A stretch of DNA of 64,000 nucleotides from Gordionus sp. m RMFG-2023 (taxonomy: Eukaryota > Nematomorpha > Gordioida > Chordodea > Parachordodidae). Each line of letters opens with the position of its first letter. The first letter of the stretch is position 1. The stretch lies in contig NC_088775.1 in assembly GCF_954871325.1 (NCBI RefSeq), positions 26,575,561 through 26,639,560 of the forward strand, written 5' to 3'. The position numbers and the translations under genes were made by a program. Positions 60,691 through 64,000 of the stretch are shown in pieces. The notes under the pieces are model-generated. The model made no database searches. It saw only the letters and a program-made list of their open reading frames with translations, and was not told the origin of the DNA.

Positions 60691-60941
60691 ATGGAGTTTC
60701 AAGAAAGTTACAATTTTATATTTATCGACTTTTCGACTGACTTAGTTGAATCTGAAAATTAAGTTAAAATGGGGATTGGCTCTAAAAACATTTTTTATTG
60801 AAATTAAGGCTAAGGCTTATCTTTTTTTTGACTCAAAATATATAAAAAAGATTCTAAGTAATAAAATAGATTTCTCTTTTTCATCTAATCATTTTAAATA
60901 TTAAACATCAAGTTTTTTCTTTTTAATTTATTGAAAACTTG

Positions 60942-61897
60942 TAGGGGAGAACGGGGTTATGGCGAACCCTAAAGGCAAACCTTAAGAAAATTATAAGTAC
61001 TTTATCATTTTTAATAAAAAATATCTCATTTTGTTCAGCTCTATTAGTTTTATGATATGTTTAAATTTCAAAAATACATCTCTAATAATTTTTTCAAAAT
61101 ATCATTTTTCCTGGAATTTACCGAGTGAACCCTACCCGGGGACGAGCAAGCCCTTGGTCGAGGCTATTATAAACTCTGCTTAATTTTCCATATATAAAAG
61201 TTATATATTTTTTTATTAGGATATATTTAATGATTTAAAACATAAAAGTGTTATATAAAATCATTTAAAACATTCACAATCTAGGCAAATAAAAAAACAA
61301 TAAAATTTCAAAGCCATGTAACTAATAACTGACATTGAAAGCAGTCTTGATTGTTATGCTTGATATAATTTATTTGTATACCAAACAATTATTTATCATA
61401 TAATAACATTTTTCGATTTTTTTTCTTTTAGTTGATCTCTCCTTGGCTTTTTTTTGCATGTCAAATTTTTAAAAAATAGCAAAAAAAAGAGGTTCGACCT
61501 AACCCCATAAAAATAGCCCCAGTAGCACCACTTTGATTAAGATCATATTTTGAAGTATTTATATTATCAATTTTGTTCGGGTAAATTGTTATTCTATAAA
61601 ATAGGATTTTTTCTTTTATATAAGATGATTTTTGTGTGGTAAAATTCTATATTAATCTTTATTTTTGAAAAATAGTAAAAGTGTAAAAAGTTACTTTTGA
61701 AGGTACGAATGATATAAAGCATTATAAAAATTCTTCAAGCGGTCCGATAGAAATAAAAATTATAGCCGCATATGCAATATATAAGTATATAGTTGTATAT
61801 AGTTTTGGTAAAAAATTATCTCTTAGAGTTTAATACTCTAGAAAATAAAGCCACTCTCACTATAACCCTGGGTTTATCCTAACACCGGTCTCCCCTA
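60942..61897. mobile_element. Element with TAGGGGAGA inverted ends
   Basis: TAGGGGAGAACGGGGTTA at 60942 and, in complement, TTAGGGGAGACCGGTGTTA at 61897 form inverted repeats around about 955 bp. TA at both edges could be a Tc1/mariner-type target duplication. The interior has no recognised coding sequence. A similar terminus is visible at about 18890-18897. Confidence 0.55.
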
Positions 61898-62024
61898 ATT
61901 ATGGGCATCAGAAATTTTTTAGCTTTAGTCCAATGTTCCCCTTCATCTAATCTTATTTAAAAAATTTTAAAAATTATCAACATATTTTTTTAGCGCTGGA
62001 AAGGGTTAATCATATCAGTAACTA

Positions 62025-62385
62025 GGGGCTAGTAGAATTAGGCCGAATTAATTATATTATGCTTAAAAATATGATATAATAAGAATTCATTATTATAGCT
62101 TTAAATTCTATTTTTTCCCCTATAACTTTCACCTTTTCTGGTGGTTGATAATCAAAAGAATTAGAAAAAAATTAAAAAATTCATTAAAAAATTCATTAAA
62201 ACTTAAACATTTTTTAAAATAAAATATCACATTTTGAAATTTTTTATGAATTATTTATATACAAATGGTGTATTATTGATAATAACAATTATCCTATAGG
62301 AGACTTAATAAACCAATATAATCTACAAGCCTGGGGTTTGGGGCTTGTTGGGGCAAAAATGAACTTTTACTAGAATCAATCTTAA
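62025..62385. repeat. Unclassified repeat, inverted copy of 18234-18540
   Basis: TAGGGGCTAGTAGAATTAGG at 62031 and CTACAAGCCTGGGGTTTGGGG at 62322 match the complement of the copy in the hnRNP intron. Confidence 0.6.
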
Positions 62386-62654
62386 AATATAAACTATTAA
62401 AATATTTATAGGGTCTTTTGTAAAAAACGACTTAATCTAATCGTTAAAAAAAATTGAGTATACCAAATTCCACATATTTTTTAATAAAATACGAATTTCA
62501 TAAATAACAAGTGACGTGTTTTAGAGGTAAATAATTTTAAAATGCTACTTTAAATAAATATAGACAATTAAGCTGGTTCTCTGGTTTTTTGGAACTTAAT
62601 AAATGGGTTAAATATAATTTTGTCAAATATAAATCAGTATTGCATTGTGACAAT

Positions 62655-63170
62655 GTTAGTTGTAATGCATTCGTGATATTGCATTCGCTATGGTGCATTC
62701 GCGATAATGCATTCGCTGTAATGTATTCGCTCTAATACATTCGCTATGATACATTCGCGATAATACATTCGCTGTAATGCATTCGCTATAATGTTTTCGC
62801 GGTAATGCATTCGCTATAATGCATTCGCGCTAATATATTCGCTATAATACATTCGCTATGATGCATTCGCGATAAAGCATTCGCGGTATTACATTCGCTG
62901 TAATGCATTCGCTATAATGTTTTCGCGGCAATGCATTCGCTATAATACATTCGCTATGTGCATTCGCGATAATGCATTCGCGGTATTACATTCGCGGTAT
63001 TACATTCGCTGTAATGCATTCGCTATAATATTTTCGCGGTAATGCATTCGCGCTAATATATTCGCTATGATACATTCTCTATAATGCATTCGCGGTAATG
63101 CATTCGCTATAATATCTTTTCGCGGTAATCGACATTCGCGATAATACATTTCGCGGTAAAAGTTTCGCGG
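62655..63170 (-). repeat. GCGAATGCATTATA satellite array, inverted
   Basis: About 30-35 units reading TGCATTCGCTATAA on the plus strand, that is the complement of the array at 59840-60690. Variants include TTTTCGCGGTAATGCATTCG. It ends with TTTCGCGGTATTGACGTGA, pairing with the start of the forward array (TCAATACCGCGAAAA). Confidence 0.95.
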
Positions 63171-63439
63171 TATTGACGTGATACGAAATGGTCAAATATA
63201 GTCAAATTCAAATATATTATTTTTTAAGTCAATATTTACTTTATTTTGAATATAATAGAAAATAAATGTATAATATTAATTCTTTAAATTTATTGTCACT
63301 CAATAATTAACGTTTAGCTCTCTGTAGCAGAGTTTTGTTCTGATTCATATTCAATATTATCATTTTCATTAGTATTTTTTTAATCAATTTTCCTGATGTT
63401 GAGATCATCAATCGATTTCTATTTTCATAAGAATATTAA

Positions 63440-63520
63440 CCTAAATCGACCTATTTCTTTCTAAAGAAGAAGTAGAACTAGGAATTGTTAGTCTCTTAAT
63501 GGGCATGGTTGGCAAAGCTT
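63440..63520 (-). pseudogene. hAT transposase dimerisation scrap
   Basis: The minus strand reads LPTMPIKRLTIPSSTSSLER then NRSI, close to the conserved hAT pattern (I-P-x-S-x-S-S-x-E-R-x-W/R-S). Stops surround it. It lies inside the satellite-bearing element and supports its hAT origin. Confidence 0.55.
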
Positions 63521-63873
63521 AATCCATATTTGAGGTCGGAATTCATTGTTTCTTATGGAAATTACTGCTTTCCACATAATTTTCTATTAAACATGCCTGT
63601 TATGCTTCTGAAATTAATTATATCACTTAAAATATTTTGGTCATCACCACCTTGTAAAATGGCTAATTCTTGAACTATATAATATACTTCATTGAATTCA
63701 CTCTAGTGAGTTCCTCTTGATATTAGGGACCCAAAAAATAAGTAACATTGTGATCACATGTATTAATATCGTTTTTCCCTTTTTTAAACATATTTTTAAT
63801 TTTTTTAGTGTATTTGACCGTATTTGACCGGGTCAAATACTCCTCCGGTCAATTAACCGACTTGCCAACCCTG

Positions 63874-64000
63874 ATTTAAATAATAAAATTAATGTACTAT
63901 TTATAATTTTTTGTGAGATATACAAAATATTTAGCAGGGATAATAAAGCATTGTTAGGCCCGGCATTAAAAAAAGTAGGATCCTTAAGAATAGATATATA
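63874..64000 (-). mobile_element. Helitron relic at the right edge of the window
   Basis: AATGTACTATTTATAATTTT, TTAGCAGGGATAATA and AAAGTAGGATCCTTAAGAAT match, in complement, the Helitron segments at 52408-52540 and 25870-26095. It continues past the window end. Confidence 0.6.

Larger units (their letters stand above)
59768..63873 (-). mobile_element. hAT-like element built on inverted satellite arrays
   Basis: The right end, in complement, reads CAGGGTTGGCAAGTCGGTTA then ATTGACC and tandem GTCAAATACG words; the left end (CAGAATAAGTTTCGGCCAAT, TTGACC, GGTCAAATACGGTCAAATAC) is a diverged inverted repeat. Inside are two oppositely oriented 14-bp satellite arrays (59840-60690 and 62655-63170), a 2-kb spacer, and a minus-strand hAT transposase scrap at 63440-63520. 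CAGGG-type ends and the scrap support hAT; a clean 8-bp duplication was not found. It sits in a Helitron relic. Confidence 0.65.

Noticed and set aside
59746-63985. Long direct repeat AAAAGTAGGATCCTTAAG at both sides of the satellite element as a target duplication
   Set aside because: The word is itself repeated inside the Helitron family that forms both flanks, so it is part of the target rather than a duplication made by insertion.
1-64000. CRISPR array or bacterial operon structure
   Set aside because: The regular arrays are satellite and transposon repeats without unique spacers, and the gene content has spliceosomal introns.

Overview
The window reads as an A+T-rich animal nuclear contig (AT fraction judged by eye) dominated by transposable elements, with one clear host gene. 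The evidence for an animal is a minus-strand gene of the hnRNP Q/R (SYNCRIP) family, whose N-terminal acidic domain followed by three RRMs is known from metazoans. Its introns are tiny (43-82 bp) except one of about 314 bp and one of about 8.9 kb. The species cannot be named from this sequence.

Layout. 1-10.5 kb holds remnants of several hAT DNA transposons, some with 8-bp target duplications still visible, a Tc1/mariner fossil and one isolated zinc-finger exon candidate. 10.5-22.1 kb is the hnRNP Q/R-like gene; its giant intron (11706-20574) contains three hAT-type elements and unclassified repeats. 22.1-28.1 kb has a short intergenic stretch, then a non-autonomous Helitron (23915-28117) carrying a tRNA-bearing MITE. 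28.2-31.4 kb has a LINE fragment, an inverted partial hAT copy and a Helitron 3' end. 31.4-38.3 kb is an old, heavily broken minus-strand Ty3/gypsy-type element, itself hit by a truncated Helitron that in turn carries a second copy of the tRNA-bearing MITE. 39.9-54.9 kb is a large Helitron (HUH Rep plus PIF1-like helicase) whose coding region is split by a young-looking Ty3/gypsy-type LTR element (42581-48607) with 490-bp LTRs that look identical. The Helitron itself sits in one arm of an older palindrome (about 38990-56460). 56.7-58.5 kb is a hAT element with a perfect 8-bp duplication. 59.8-63.9 kb is a hAT-like element built around two inverted satellite arrays of a 14-bp GCGAATGCATTATA unit, inserted in another Helitron relic.

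How the parts relate. The insertions can be ordered: palindrome, then Helitron, then LTR element; old gypsy element, then Helitron, then tRNA-MITE. The window contains an uninterrupted relative of one tRNA-MITE target (52260-52268), so the 9-bp duplication can be seen directly. The most unusual items are the tRNA-bearing MITE with Mutator-like target duplications, the inverted GCGAATGCATT arrays, the repeated small-exon module in the Helitron N-terminal region, the iterated TACGTCAT block at Helitron 5' ends, and the odd small zinc-knuckle ORFs of the young LTR element. No complete, obviously new gene system was identified.
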